From: Bacillus sp. MYb209 | Lineage (GTDB): Bacteria; Bacillota; Bacilli; Bacillales; Bacillaceae_G | Assembly: GCF_002975175.1 (NCBI RefSeq) | Contig: NZ_PCNZ01000005.1 | Coordinates: 1 to 64,000 of the forward strand | DNA length: 64,000 nucleotides | Direction of reading: 5' to 3' | Shown: piece by piece, positions 26,709 to 35,896 of the stretch | Layout: every line of letters starts with the position of its first letter | Numbering within the stretch: position 1 is the first letter of the stretch | Notes under the pieces: generated by a model | What the model saw: only the letters and a program-made list of their open reading frames with translations | Databases searched by the model: none | Told to the model about the DNA's origin: nothing | Program-made: the position numbers and the translations under genes

Positions 26709-27333
26709 ATCTTTGTTTTAAATATTGTCCACGAAACACTTGCATCGTTTCGTCTTGATTTAACATCGTTAACTCTTCTTCCGAAAACTTACCATTTCCT
26801 ATTTTCACTATATACACATTTACTTTTTTCTTACCCCATTGGCTATAAACATCTTTCACCGTATCATAATATAAATCGAGACGATTTCCTTTTATAGCAC
26901 CGCCCTTATCAGTTACAACACCATATCCGTAACCTGGCACGAATAGAATTGTCCCAAGCGGGAATACGCGCAAGTCAGCAGCGATTGTGGAATATAAATC
27001 CCTTTTTGCTTTAACACCTGAATATGTAATGCCATACTCTGGATGCCCCGGCCTCTTTCCAGTTGACTCTATACCTGATGTATAGCCAGTTGCAGTCATT
27101 TCTATAACGCGATATTTAGACCAGTCATTTGCCTGTTCTAAAGCATTTATCACTTCTTTACTCGGAGCAATTTTTTTCTCAATTTCTGCTGCATGTACTT
27201 CTTTTGCACTTGTTTCTTCATATGATTTTATAATCTCTAATAAAGAAACTCCTGTGAAAGCCTTCCATGTTACGCATAATGCGAATGCAAGTAAACAAGT
27301 CATCATAATGCGAATACAATATCGTTTTAACAT
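26707..27333 (-). CDS. yuiC: 3D-domain cell-wall protein YuiC
   Basis: The 208-aa protein has an N-terminal membrane anchor (about 6-28) and a C-terminal 3D domain: [25 protein letters not shown] and the three Asp of [18 protein letters not shown]. Such domains resemble MltA-type lytic transglycosylases and the stationary-phase survival family, so peptidoglycan cleavage outside the membrane is likely. The start at ATG 27333 is a judgement; the ribosome site GAAGGAG is rather far upstream. Confidence 0.83.
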   Translation of the reverse strand: MLKRYCIRIMMTCLLAFALCVTWKAFTGVSLLEIIKSYEETSAKEVHAAEIEKKIAPSKEVINALEQANDWSKYRVIEMTATGYTSGIESTGKRPGHPEYGITYSGVKAKRDLYSTIAADLRVFPLGTILFVPGYGYGVVTDKGGAIKGNRLDLYYDTVKDVYSQWGKKKVNVYIVKIGNGKFSEEELTMLNQDETMQVFRGQYLKQR

Positions 27334-27398
27334 TTTTATATTCCACACTCCTTCATCGTTAATCATTCCCTATACGATGAAGGAATATGCAAAAAAAT

Positions 27399-27421
27399 AA
27401 TCTCCAAATTGATTGGAGATT
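27399..27421 (-). terminator. Terminator after yuiB
   Basis: AATCTCCAA and TTGGAGATT with a 5-base loop are followed on the minus strand by ATTTTTTT. The hairpin overlaps the yuiB stop. Confidence 0.8.
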
Positions 27422-27737
27422 AAAACATTTGATATCCACTTTTCCGAAGTTTTTTAATTATGATTCCTGCTAAAGCAGCACCTACTAATCCAGTAGATAG
27501 AATAAACACATCTGCATGTCCTAAATGCGATACACTCGTCCCAAATGAAGAAAATGTTTCTTTTGGCTTTGAAAAATAGTCCCATACACTCGCTTTATTA
27601 ATAATAAGCATACAAATAATCGGATACACAATAACCATTACCCACGTAGCTCGCAAAATCATGTTGAGTAAAAATCCAATTCCAAAAAATAAAATAAAGA
27701 ACAACATCATTGAAATAAGTAGTACCGGTATACTCAC
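27420..27737 (-). CDS. yuiB: YuiB-like membrane protein
   Basis: The 105-aa protein has two or three membrane helices (about 3-40 and 78-95) and matches YuiB by position and pattern; its function is unknown. Its start overlaps the end of the upstream nudix gene by 4 bases (ATGA type), which indicates translational coupling. Confidence 0.78.
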   Translation of the reverse strand: MSIPVLLISMMLFFILFFGIGFLLNMILRATWVMVIVYPIICMLIINKASVWDYFSKPKETFSSFGTSVSHLGHADVFILSTGLVGAALAGIIIKKLRKSGYQMF

Positions 27738-28240
27738 TTCTTCTCCCTCTCCTTCGCATACGCCGTAAACACATGATAAGCCGTATAACCAAATTGCTCT
27801 CCTGGATTTAATGTTTTGTCCATTTCAAAATACGACTCTGCTCTTCCTTCTAATAAATATTTGATGAGTACAGAAGTATTTTGATCATCTGCAATATTTT
27901 CTGGATGTAAAAAAGCTACTTCCGACAATTCTTTCTCCTGTACGATAACGTCTTCTCCCTCTGGCTCTAAAAGAAAAATAATCATATTATCACTAATTTC
28001 ATTATGAATAACACCCGAGCGAATACCAATAATCCCCTTTACATGAGCAACAATTCCTGTCTCTTCCAAAATTTCACGTTTCACAGCTTCATCAACAGTC
28101 TCACCTTCATTAACAAAACCAGCAGGTAAAGACCATTGCCCTTTCAATCCACCGTATTTTTTCTTAACGAATAGCCATCTCCCATCTTCTGTAGCTACTA
28201 AGCCACTGACAGCTAACCACACTTTCCCTCGCTTCCCCAT
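27734..28240 (-). CDS. Nudix hydrolase
   Basis: The 168-aa nudix protein has a complete box GFVNEGETVDEAVKREILEE-TG (near 42-64; the G-x5-E-x7-REUxEExGU pattern is fully met). The N-terminus, KVWLAVSGLVATEDGRWLFV, is typical of NTP or sugar-nucleotide pyrophosphatases. The substrate is unknown. ATG 28240 follows GGAGG. First gene of a two-gene operon with yuiB. Confidence 0.88.
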   Translation of the reverse strand: MGKRGKVWLAVSGLVATEDGRWLFVKKKYGGLKGQWSLPAGFVNEGETVDEAVKREILEETGIVAHVKGIIGIRSGVIHNEISDNMIIFLLEPEGEDVIVQEKELSEVAFLHPENIADDQNTSVLIKYLLEGRAESYFEMDKTLNPGEQFGYTAYHVFTAYAKEREKK

Positions 28241-28313
28241 GATATAACCTCCTCCACCAAACGGACAGAATATTCTTTCTTTTTTATATATTATACTATA
28301 TTTTCAATACAAA

Positions 28314-28349
28314 AAAAGCAGAAACAGCTCATAGCCGTTTCTGCTTTTT
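28314..28349 (-). terminator. Terminator after ndh
   Basis: AAAAGCAGAAAC pairs with GTTTCTGCTTTT around an 11-base loop. A-rich and T-rich flanks make it usable in both directions. Confidence 0.83.
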
Positions 28350-28359
28350 CTACTATATA

Positions 28360-29568
28360 TTAAAAGAACTTCAATTTACCTTTTTTAAGAACTAATAAAG
28401 GTCCGCCTAGTAGGAATAAGTAACGGTTATCGATTACTTTCTTCATGAATGAAGCTTTCCAACCTGTCAACTTTTTACCCATAACAACGCCCATTGCATC
28501 GTCATGACCTAATGAACATACAGATCCTTTATTATCAAATGCGAACTTTTTCATTTCGCCTTTGCCGCGAACTAACACAGTTAAATTGTGTGCAATGTTA
28601 TAACCTTCTTGAATTGCAATCTGTGCTGTTGGTGGGTATGGACGGTTAATCTCCTCATTGATGATTAACGCTGCGTCACCAACCATGAATACATCTTCAT
28701 GACCCGGAGCGTGCATGTACTCATCCACTTTAATGCGTCCGCGCATTGCTTCAAATCCAGACTCTTCCACAATACCGTTACCACGAACACCTGCAGCCCA
28801 AACTACAGTTTCAGATTTAAGAAGTTCTGCATCATCACCGTTTGCAACGATAATACCTTCTTCAGTTGCTTCCTTAATTGCTGTACCGATGCGGAATTCT
28901 ACACCTTTTTTCTCAAGTTGTTTTACAGCGTACTCTACTAATGCTGGATCGAAACCCGGAAGTGCTGTTGGAGCAGCTTCTACACAGATGATACGTGCTT
29001 TTTCACGTGGAACATCGTACTCTTTGCAAAGTTCAGGAATACGGTTTGCAAGCTCACCTACGTACTCGATACCAGTAAACCCAGCGCCACCAACAACGAT
29101 TGTTACTAACTCATCGCGTTTTTCAGTCGCATATTGAGCGAATTTTTCTTCCATATGCTCACGAATTTGACGAGTTGCATTAATGTTAGTGATTGAGAAT
29201 GCATGCTCTTTTAATCCTTTAATTCCGAACGTTTCTGATTCGAAACCAAGACCGATTACTAAGTAATCATACTCTAATTCACCATTTTTTAAGATAATAC
29301 GTTTTTCAGCAGCTTTAATCTCTACTACTGTATCTTGTACAAAGTTCACTTTATTTGTATCAATAACGTCTTGAATATCTAGACAGATTTTATCATCTTG
29401 TAATGTACCAGCTGCACTCTCATGTAACCAAGTTGCTTGGTAGTGATAGCTGTTGTTGTTTACTAACGTAATTTCAGCTTCACTTACAGATAATGTTTTT
29501 TGCAGACGAACAGTCGTAATCATCCCGCCATAACCTGCACCTAAAACTACGATTTTTGGAGTCTTCAC
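28360..29568 (-). CDS. ndh: Type II NADH dehydrogenase
   Basis: The 402-aa single-subunit NADH:menaquinone oxidoreductase has an FAD motif [10 protein letters not shown] at the N-terminus, an NADH motif [18 protein letters not shown] (near 158) and a second FAD motif VFMVGDAA (near 300). The C-terminal amphipathic part attaches it to the membrane. The start is GTG 29568. An inverted repeat at 29641-29662, resembling a Rex operator, suggests control by the NADH/NAD ratio. It corresponds to B. subtilis YumB or Ndh. Confidence 0.9.
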   Translation of the reverse strand: MKTPKIVVLGAGYGGMITTVRLQKTLSVSEAEITLVNNNSYHYQATWLHESAAGTLQDDKICLDIQDVIDTNKVNFVQDTVVEIKAAEKRIILKNGELEYDYLVIGLGFESETFGIKGLKEHAFSITNINATRQIREHMEEKFAQYATEKRDELVTIVVGGAGFTGIEYVGELANRIPELCKEYDVPREKARIICVEAAPTALPGFDPALVEYAVKQLEKKGVEFRIGTAIKEATEEGIIVANGDDAELLKSETVVWAAGVRGNGIVEESGFEAMRGRIKVDEYMHAPGHEDVFMVGDAALIINEEINRPYPPTAQIAIQEGYNIAHNLTVLVRGKGEMKKFAFDNKGSVCSLGHDDAMGVVMGKKLTGWKASFMKKVIDNRYLFLLGGPLLVLKKGKLKFF

Positions 29569-30032
29569 TAAATCACAACCCTTTTCTTTATATAATAGTA
29601 ATAAAAAATAATACCAAGTACTAAAAAATCTATTTGTCAAGAATGTGGAATTTATCACATTCTATATCATAACAAAACGCAGTCAAAAAATCGTACGAAA
29701 TTTGTCATAGAAATTTAACATAATACTTCCCTATATTAGTCGGTTTTATTCCATAATTCAAGCACCTAGAGAATTATCAATATTTTAAAATAACATAGCG
29801 TTTTCAAGGGTTTTTTAGCCTTTTTTTCATGTATTTTCCTTTCGCTATATTTTATACGATTCTAAAACATCTATGTGCAAACTTACTTATTATTCAGTCG
29901 TTTTCAGAAGTATTATTAACTGAAATATGCTATCATTTATTTGAAAGTGTCATCATTTGCAGAATTTTCATGTACATATGAACAATATATGAAATCAATA
30001 TTAAAATTCCATCATCTATAGGGGGAATGAAA
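29569..30032. other. ndh-yumC divergent intergenic region
   Basis: This 464-bp AT-rich stretch carries the ndh upstream region with TTGACA at 29641-29636 (minus strand) and the TGTG-N8-CACA inverted repeat next to it. Between about 29700 and 30020 I see only AT-rich sequence and no coding frame, RNA or repeat that I can support. Confidence 0.6.
29641..29662. promoter_or_regulatory. Rex-like operator upstream of ndh
   Basis: GAATGTG and CACATTC are 7-bp inverted arms separated by 8 bases. The core, TGTGG-N6-TCACA, differs by one base from the Rex consensus TGTGA-N6-TCACA. It overlaps a TTGACA -35-like sequence (minus strand), about 70 bases from the ndh start. Rex control of ndh is known in B. 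subtilis; for this site it is inferred. Confidence 0.5.
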
Positions 30033-31022
30033 ATGACAGAAAATCAAAAAGTTTACGACATAACGATTATTGGTGGTGGCCCAACAGGACTATTCACTGC
30101 ATTTTATGGCGGAATGAGACAAGCAAGTGTAAAAATTATTGAAAGCTTACCTCAACTTGGAGGGCAATTATCCGCACTATATCCCGAAAAATATATTTAT
30201 GATGTAGCTGGATTCCCAAAAGTGCGTGCACAAGAGTTAGTTGATAACTTAAAAGAACAAATGAAAAAGTTCGATCCAACTGTTTGCCTAGAAGAAGCTG
30301 TTGATACGCTTGAAAAACAAGCTGACGGTATATTTAAACTTGTTACAAATAAACAAACTCACTACTCTAAATCTGTCATTATTACTGCTGGTAATGGTGC
30401 TTTCCAACCACGCCGCTTAGAATTAGAAGGCGGGGCAAAATACGAAAAGAAAAACTTGCATTATTTCGTTGATGATATGAATAAATTTGCTGGAAAACGC
30501 GTCGTTGTATTCGGCGGCGGTGACTCAGCAGTAGATTGGACAATGATGTTAGAACCGATTGCGGACAAAGTTACAATTGTTCATCGCCGTGATAAATTCC
30601 GTGCACATGAACATAGCGTAGAAAGCTTACTGAATTCCCGTGCAGAAGTAAGCACACCTTACGTTCCAGTTGAACTCATCGGTGATGATACGATTGAACA
30701 AGTTGTCCTTCAGCACGTAAAAACAGAAGAAAAAGTTATCATCGATGTTGATGACGTAATCGTAAACTACGGCTTCGTTTCTTCGCTTGGTCCAATTAAA
30801 AATTGGGGCTTAGATATTCAAAAGAACAGCATCCTCGTGAACTCAAAAATGGAAACAAATATTCCTGGTATTTACGCTGCTGGTGACATTTGTACATATG
30901 AAGGAAAAGTAAAACTCATTGCTTGCGGCTTTGGTGAAGCACCGACAGCAGTAAACAATGCAAAAGCTTACTTCGATCCAAACGCAAAACTTCAACCAAT
31001 GCATAGCTCAAGTATGTTTTAA
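30033..31022 (+). CDS. yumC: Ferredoxin/flavodoxin-NADP reductase (thioredoxin-reductase-like)
   Basis: The 329-aa flavoprotein has an FAD motif [16 protein letters not shown] (near 11-26), an NADP motif [11 protein letters not shown] (near 158) and GIYAAGDI near the C-terminus. It lacks the CxxC pair of thioredoxin reductase and so fits the YumC class of ferredoxin-NADP reductases, which pass electrons from NADPH to ferredoxin or flavodoxin. ATG 30033 is preferred over 30027, which touches the GGGGGA ribosome site. Confidence 0.92.
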   Translation: MTENQKVYDITIIGGGPTGLFTAFYGGMRQASVKIIESLPQLGGQLSALYPEKYIYDVAGFPKVRAQELVDNLKEQMKKFDPTVCLEEAVDTLEKQADGIFKLVTNKQTHYSKSVIITAGNGAFQPRRLELEGGAKYEKKNLHYFVDDMNKFAGKRVVVFGGGDSAVDWTMMLEPIADKVTIVHRRDKFRAHEHSVESLLNSRAEVSTPYVPVELIGDDTIEQVVLQHVKTEEKVIIDVDDVIVNYGFVSSLGPIKNWGLDIQKNSILVNSKMETNIPGIYAAGDICTYEGKVKLIACGFGEAPTAVNNAKAYFDPNAKLQPMHSSSMF

Positions 31023-31029
31023 TATAGAA

Positions 31030-31069
31030 ATGAAAAGAACTCCTTTTACATGAGAGGAGTTCTTTTCAT
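31030..31069 (+). terminator. Terminator after yumC
   Basis: ATGAAAAGAACTCCT pairs with AGGAGTTCTTTTCAT across a 10-base loop. No long T-run follows, so termination may be partial. Confidence 0.6.
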
Positions 31070-31188
31070 ACTCTCTCCTTTTCCTAACTAAAATACATTG
31101 CAATTTGATAAAAAATATTACTTCCTTCCAAAATATGTTACAATAAAAACAGAACGTACGTTTCATTTAATAAAGGGAGGTTTTATTA

Positions 31189-31665
31189 ATGAAAGAACCT
31201 ATTATCGTAAAAAAAGAAGCTTTCCAAGCAATCGGTGTCTCTATTACGACGACAAACGAAAAAGAAGCATCGACTGAAGGAAGGATTCCAATGCTTTGGA
31301 ATCGCTACTTCCAAGAACAAATCATGCATCAAATTCCACATCAACAAACAAAAGAAACATTCGCCTTCTATTCAAACTACGAATCAGATGAAACTGGTAC
31401 ATATCAATTTACTATCGGCATGTCCGTTTCTTCATTAGACGATGTTCCTGAAAATATGACAGCCTTAACAATACCTGCCGCAACGTATGCAGTATTTACA
31501 ACGAGAAAAGGTCCTGTGTCTGAAGTCGTTTGTGAAACTTGGGAATATATTTGGCAATGGTCGAAAGAAAACAAACGTGCTTTTACAACAGACTTTGAGC
31601 TTTATGACGAAAGAGCACTTGATCCAAATAACGTACAATTGGATATTTATATTGCACTAGCTTAA
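31189..31665 (+). CDS. GyrI-like/effector-binding domain protein
   Basis: The 158-aa stand-alone effector-binding domain is of the type found at the C-terminus of BmrR and AraC-family regulators and in GyrI (PATYAVFTTRKGPVSEVVCETW). No DNA-binding part is present. Such proteins bind hydrophobic or toxic compounds. ATG 31189 follows AAGGGAGG. A single-gene unit with its own terminator. Confidence 0.83.
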   Translation: MKEPIIVKKEAFQAIGVSITTTNEKEASTEGRIPMLWNRYFQEQIMHQIPHQQTKETFAFYSNYESDETGTYQFTIGMSVSSLDDVPENMTALTIPAATYAVFTTRKGPVSEVVCETWEYIWQWSKENKRAFTTDFELYDERALDPNNVQLDIYIALA

Positions 31666-31693
31666 AAAAAGATGCCCTTTGGCATCTTTTTTT
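31664..31693 (+). terminator. Terminator after the GyrI-like gene
   Basis: AAAAAAAGATGCC and GGCATCTTTTTTT around CTTT. Confidence 0.88.
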
Positions 31694-31771
31694 GTCGTGA
31701 AATAGCCACTGTGCAAATTCATTATTATTGTCTACAATGAGAAAGTGCAGTATAGAAATATTAGAAACTGT

Positions 31772-31929
31772 ATAAAGTGAAACTATACTCAGTGGGGGTT
31801 TTGTTCATCCCCCACTGAGTATTAGCCCTCACCAATCGGGCGTTTACGGGCAGTTGGTCTCCCACCTAACTTCTTTGCTCGAGCCAAATTTTGAGGTGGG
31901 AGTTTTACTGCCCGTTAACGCGGGACAAA
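31772..31929 (+). repeat. bcr1 repeat, copy 5 (compensatory stem changes)
   Basis: A full-length copy starting ATAAAGTGAAACTATACTC and ending GCGGGACAAA (one base off ATAAA). The first hairpin reads TACTCAGTGGGGG / CCCCCACTGAGTA, whereas most copies have AATCAGTGGGGG / CCCCCACTGATT. Changes on both arms keep the pairing. It precedes the MFS gene at 31983. Confidence 0.92.
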
Positions 31930-31982
31930 ATGATTGTTAATAGGTTTTTTAGTCTAAAATCGGTACATAGAAAGGAAGCAAT

Positions 31983-33230
31983 ATGGAGGAACTACAACAA
32001 AATAAATCTGCTTTAGAAGGAAGCGGAAAACCGTTATTAAAAAATACGAACTTCCTTTTTCTTTGGGCAGCTACGCTCTTTTCAAGTTTTGCTTTAGCCT
32101 TTTTTACTTTTTCACAAACATGGTACATAGCAAAAACATTAAACCTTGAGGCTTCACTCGGTATTGTTTTCGTGGCTCTTAGTGTTCCAAGGCTCATCTT
32201 TATGATTATCGGCGGAGCATTAGCTGATAAATTCCCGAAAAAAAACATTATGTTTTACTCTAATATTATTCGCGCTATTCTTGTCGCAACCATTCTCACC
32301 TGGTTCATCGTCGGTGATGTAACACTATATACATTTGCTTTGTTCGCTTTGTTCTTCGGACTTGCTGACGCTTTCTTCTGGTCAGCAGATGGATCTATTC
32401 TGCCTGAACTTGTAGAAAAAAGCCGTTTAACACAAGCAAATTCACTTACACAAATGACAAACCAAGGATCGGTTATTTTAGGCCCTGTACTTGGCGGTAT
32501 TCTCATTAAATTTACGAACTATGAAACAATTTTTTCAATTACAATCCTGCTACTCATTATCGCTGCAATACTCGTTCAAAAAATACAATTTACAATACCC
32601 GAAAAAAATGAAACAGATAAAGGCATGTTTACTTCTATTAAAGAGGGAATTTCATATGTAAAAGAATCACCATTTCTTTCAACTTTCCTTATATGTAGCG
32701 CCTTTTTAAACTTATTTTTAATCGGCCCAATGCAAGTAGGCTTCCCGCTCTTCGTCAAAAACGTTCTGCACGGTGATTCACTTCAGTTTAGTTACTTAGA
32801 AGCTGCTGTTGGCGGCGGGATGGCGATAGGAGCTGTCATTGTCGGATTAAAAAACATTAACCGCAGACGTGGTCTATTTTGCATTATCATGATGCTACTG
32901 TCTGGTGTATTCTTCCTATCCATCAACTTTAGCACTGTACTTTGGCAAGCGTTATTAGCCGGAATGTTTTACGGTATTACAATCGCGATGGCTATCGTTC
33001 CACTTATGGCAATGATCCAATCGACGGTAAAAGAAGAGATGATGGGACGCGTTATGAGTTTACTCATGCTTTCATCAATGGGATTCATTCCGCTCTCTTA
33101 CGCATTTACATCGCTTGCACTTGGGATAGGCATTCCAATTGTAACGGTTATGAAAAGCGGTGCAATCGCCGTTATCGTCTTTGTACTATTTGTAGCAATT
33201 CGTGTCCCAGTTGTAAGAAAGTTCGATTAG
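31983..33230 (+). CDS. MFS transporter
   Basis: The 415-aa major facilitator protein has 12 predicted helices and the loop 2-3 motif GGALADKFPKKNIM (near 78-91). It resembles the MFS-3/EntS-like branch of drug and siderophore exporters; the substrate is unknown. ATG 31983 follows AAAGGAAG. The leader region is largely a bcr1 copy. Confidence 0.87.
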   Translation: MEELQQNKSALEGSGKPLLKNTNFLFLWAATLFSSFALAFFTFSQTWYIAKTLNLEASLGIVFVALSVPRLIFMIIGGALADKFPKKNIMFYSNIIRAILVATILTWFIVGDVTLYTFALFALFFGLADAFFWSADGSILPELVEKSRLTQANSLTQMTNQGSVILGPVLGGILIKFTNYETIFSITILLLIIAAILVQKIQFTIPEKNETDKGMFTSIKEGISYVKESPFLSTFLICSAFLNLFLIGPMQVGFPLFVKNVLHGDSLQFSYLEAAVGGGMAIGAVIVGLKNINRRRGLFCIIMMLLSGVFFLSINFSTVLWQALLAGMFYGITIAMAIVPLMAMIQSTVKEEMMGRVMSLLMLSSMGFIPLSYAFTSLALGIGIPIVTVMKSGAIAVIVFVLFVAIRVPVVRKFD

Positions 33231-33235
33231 CTCTT

Positions 33236-33267
33236 AGAGTCATGTATTATACGCATGACTCTTTTTT
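33236..33267. terminator. Bidirectional terminator MFS/HTH gene
   Basis: AGAGTCATG pairs with CATGACTCT around TATTATACG, followed by six T. It overlaps the end of the convergent gene at 33247. Confidence 0.8.
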
Positions 33268-34128
33268 AAATGGATCGAATAACGGTATTCCCTTACTTCT
33301 CCTTAATGCCGCTCCCCACTCTAATCCAATTTCTAAAAATAAATCTCGCATCGTACTATACAATAGTGCTCCGACATCTTTACGAATTTCTCCGTACTTA
33401 TACGCTCTCACAACACTTTTAGCCCGCCGAATTAAATTTCCATACACTTCTTCATCAGCTAAAATCTGGTCTAATAAAACACCTTGCTCTAGTAATCCGC
33501 TTTTTTTGTAAGCAAGCTCCACTTTACTCCACAGTGTATTAAGCTTCTTCGGATGACTCGTCATCGGTATAAGTGCGTATATAAAAGGCTTCGGTATATC
33601 ATGACGACAATACGTTTCATCAAGCTCGTACGTTACTTTTCTTTTCTCTTTTATTTGTGGAATGTTTTTAGAAAGAATTGTTTCCCCCTCATTTTTTTGC
33701 TCATTTCCACTACAGCCAGTTGCGTGCCCCCCACTTTCACATGCGGACATTTTCATACGGTCATCCATGCGGTCAATCGCAGATGTAAGAAATACATATA
33801 AGTTTGCACTATATCCGCCGCGCTTATATCTTTCTTTTGTCGCAACACGCTTTACAATTCCAAGCTCCTCTAGCTTCGCAATCGAGCGACGTACCGTCCG
33901 AATACTCTTTCCAATATTCGTCGCAATTGTCTCCATTAACGGACAAGCAACACCAACTGTTTCGTTCTTCTCATTAACCGCATATTTCCCTAAAAAATGA
34001 ATAACTAAAGAATCAGTCTTATTTAGTTGAAACTGATAACATTTAAAAACTTGTTTTTGATATGTATTAAACTCTTCTTTACTTCGAAATTCACTATATG
34101 GTTTCATTAAATTATATAAGCTTCCCAT
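33247..34128 (-). CDS. Winged-helix protein, replication-initiator-like
   Basis: The 293-aa protein has a winged-helix at about 35-110: LVIHFLGKYAVN, then METIATNIGKSIRTVRRSIAKLEELGIVKR. It resembles the helix-turn-helix of plasmid or phage replication initiators and DnaD-like proteins; the rest is not recognisable. ATG 34128 is preferred for its GAGGTGAT site. It stands alone without plasmid or phage genes nearby. The function is unknown; DNA binding is likely. Confidence 0.75.
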   Translation of the reverse strand: MGSLYNLMKPYSEFRSKEEFNTYQKQVFKCYQFQLNKTDSLVIHFLGKYAVNEKNETVGVACPLMETIATNIGKSIRTVRRSIAKLEELGIVKRVATKERYKRGGYSANLYVFLTSAIDRMDDRMKMSACESGGHATGCSGNEQKNEGETILSKNIPQIKEKRKVTYELDETYCRHDIPKPFIYALIPMTSHPKKLNTLWSKVELAYKKSGLLEQGVLLDQILADEEVYGNLIRRAKSVVRAYKYGEIRKDVGALLYSTMRDLFLEIGLEWGAALRRSKGIPLFDPFKKESCV

Positions 34129-34208
34129 TTTTATCACCTCATTTATAGGTAAGAAACAGGAAGAGAAATTGGCGTGATATTTAATATTTTTTTATTGGAG
34201 ATGAAAAT

Positions 34209-34670
34209 ATGATTGTAATTAGCGCTTGTTTAGGTGGCATTGCTTGTCGTTATGACGGCAACGATAATCTCGTTTCAAAAATAGAAGAGTTATTACAAAA
34301 GGAAGACACCATCCTCGTTTGCCCCGAAGTATTGGGCGGTTTACCTACACCACGCCCTTCTGCTGAAATTATCGGTGGTAATGGCGATGACGTTTTAGAT
34401 GGAAAAGCAAAAGTGATGACGAAAGAAGGACAAGACGTCACGGAGGCTTTCGTGCGTGGTGCTTATAAAGCATTAGAACAAATAAAAGATTTAAACCCAG
34501 AATATATCATTTTGAAAGAACGCAGTCCTTCATGTGGTAGTTCTACTATTTATACTGGCGAATTTAACGGAAATAAACAAACTGGATATGGCGTAACAAC
34601 AGCGCTATTCCGGAGACATGGATTTACAGTAATTTCTGAAGAAGAATTCGAAAACAAAAAAAGGAATTGA
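34209..34670 (+). CDS. DUF523 family protein
   Basis: The 153-aa protein has the DUF523 pattern: ISACLGGIACRYDG at the start, VCPEVLGGLPTPRPS and ERSPSCG. The conserved Cys suggest metal or cluster binding; the role is unknown. ATG 34209 follows TTGGAGATG. It is divergent from the winged-helix gene. Confidence 0.88.
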   Translation: MIVISACLGGIACRYDGNDNLVSKIEELLQKEDTILVCPEVLGGLPTPRPSAEIIGGNGDDVLDGKAKVMTKEGQDVTEAFVRGAYKALEQIKDLNPEYIILKERSPSCGSSTIYTGEFNGNKQTGYGVTTALFRRHGFTVISEEEFENKKRN

Positions 34671-34692
34671 CCATGATCGTCAATTCCTTTTC
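34659..34692. terminator. Terminator DUF523/YxeA genes
   Basis: AAAAGGAATTGAC pairs with GTCAATTCCTTTT around CATGATC; it starts inside the last codons of the DUF523 gene. Confidence 0.85.
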
Positions 34693-34700
34693 TTCATTCT

Positions 34701-35054
34701 TTATTTCACACCTAATTTTTCTTTCACCTTCGCTGGAAGCTCGTCCTTTTTCACTTCTTCCCAAGCTGTTACGCCCTTTTTATCAGAATGGAATACGCGT
34801 AGGAATGCTTCTTTACGAAGGTTTTTCACAGCGGTAAATTCCATTTCTTTTTCTTTACCATCCTTATCAAATCCAGGTAACTTATACTCGAATGATTTGT
34901 GCGGCTGACCATTATCAGCTTTTTCATTCTTTTCGATTCCATCAGTAGTAATTTGAACGTAGTACTCATCTTTACCCATACGGTTTAAATCACAGCCAAC
35001 TAATAGACTTGCAAATACAACTAAAATACTAAAAAGTGCAATATATCTTTTCAT
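34701..35054 (-). CDS. YxeA/DUF1093 lipoprotein
   Basis: The 117-aa protein has a lipobox (SLLVGC, Cys near 21) and a DUF1093-type domain (YYVQITTDG, YKLPGFDKDGKEKEMEF, LRVFHSDKKGV). These small surface lipoproteins have an OB-like fold and unknown function. ATG 35054 is preferred over GTG 35063, which lies within the GAGGTGAAGG ribosome site. Confidence 0.83.
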   Translation of the reverse strand: MKRYIALFSILVVFASLLVGCDLNRMGKDEYYVQITTDGIEKNEKADNGQPHKSFEYKLPGFDKDGKEKEMEFTAVKNLRKEAFLRVFHSDKKGVTAWEEVKKDELPAKVKEKLGVK

Positions 35055-35159
35055 TTCCTTCACCTCATGTGTTTTTCTTATATTGTTATCTTAAAGCCTA
35101 AGCTCTAAAGAAGAAATTCAAAAACATGACATGAACATTACACTTTTGTAAGATAATAA

Positions 35160-35341
35160 TTATTTCTTCACTCTAGAAACAGTCATCCCGTCACCAATTG
35201 GAATGAGTACAGATTCTAATTTCGGATGAGTTGCTACCATTTTAAAAAGGCAATTGCTCTCTCGCAATGATGTAACCTATCTCTTCCTTTATGATGATCA
35301 CCACGATGGTGACCTTCCTTCATGAACTTATCTTTTCTCAT
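35160..35341 (-). pseudogene. Fused gene remnant with O-methyltransferase-like 3' end
   Basis: From ATG 35341 (minus strand) the frame runs 35 codons (MRKDKFMKEGHHRGDHHKG...) and stops. Another frame then gives HPKLESVLIPIGDGMTVSR to a stop at 35160, which resembles the C-terminus of SAM-dependent O-methyltransferases. No ribosome site links the pieces. It looks like the junction left by a deletion that joined two genes. The identity of the 5' piece is not known. Confidence 0.5.
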
Positions 35342-35375
35342 TTCAAATCTCCCTTTGTATACAAAATTTCAAAAT

Positions 35376-35427
35376 AAAAAGCCTTAAGGGAAATGAATTT
35401 TATAATTCATCTCTCTTAAGGCTTTTT
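35376..35427. terminator. Long bidirectional terminator-like hairpin
   Basis: AAAAAGCCTTAAG pairs with CTTAAGGCTTTTT and inner GATGAATT-type pairing extends it (35391-35412). It lies between the remnant at 35160-35341 and the small gene at 35467. Confidence 0.75.
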
Positions 35428-35466
35428 ATCTTCTATCTCTTTACTACCAATATTTCTATGTATCCA

Positions 35467-35655
35467 TTACCGCCAATAATGTCTTTCGCGCCAGTTTCGC
35501 CACTTATCACGAATTTTATCACGCAATTTCCTTATACCATTTATTACACCTTCTATTATGCATTCTATTATAATATCTATCACAAGGTATCTTATACATC
35601 TAAAAATAGGACCTATCACGTACTTCACTACAAATTCAAAAATATCTTCCAGCAT
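35467..35655 (-). CDS. Small amphipathic membrane protein, unknown
   Basis: The 62-aa protein has a hydrophobic, Ile/Val-rich first two thirds (VVKYVIGPIFRCIRYLVIDI) and a very basic, Trp/Arg-rich tail (DKWRNWRERHYWR). A good ribosome site (GAGGAGGG) precedes ATG 35655, which supports a real gene. I do not recognise a family; a membrane-active peptide is possible. Confidence 0.5.
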   Translation of the reverse strand: MLEDIFEFVVKYVIGPIFRCIRYLVIDIIIECIIEGVINGIRKLRDKIRDKWRNWRERHYWR

Positions 35656-35741
35656 ATATCCCTCCTCTTTCTACCCTTCAATTATAGCTGTAAGAAAGAG
35701 AACAATTAAAGCAAAATAAAAGACCTTTTTCTATTTCGGCT

Positions 35742-35834
35742 AAAAACTTAGCACTCTTTTGGCTCACCAGCATTCGATGCTGTATGGAAAGATGACCACA
35801 TGATGCGATTGCATTTGGATTATCAATTGTAAAT
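35742..35834 (-). pseudogene. Decayed 3' fragment of a HesB/IscA-type gene
   Basis: These 93 bases match the 3' end of the intact Fe-S carrier gene at 37477-37568, in the same orientation, with scattered changes (for example AAAAACTTAGCACTCTT is shared exactly). A 7-base deletion falls in the codons for the CGC cluster ligands, and the rest of the gene is missing. Confidence 0.75.
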
Positions 35835-35896
35835 TATGCGTTTAGTTTAAGGCAGATTAAAAAATGATAAAATAAAGCATAAAAAATTAGGAGTAT

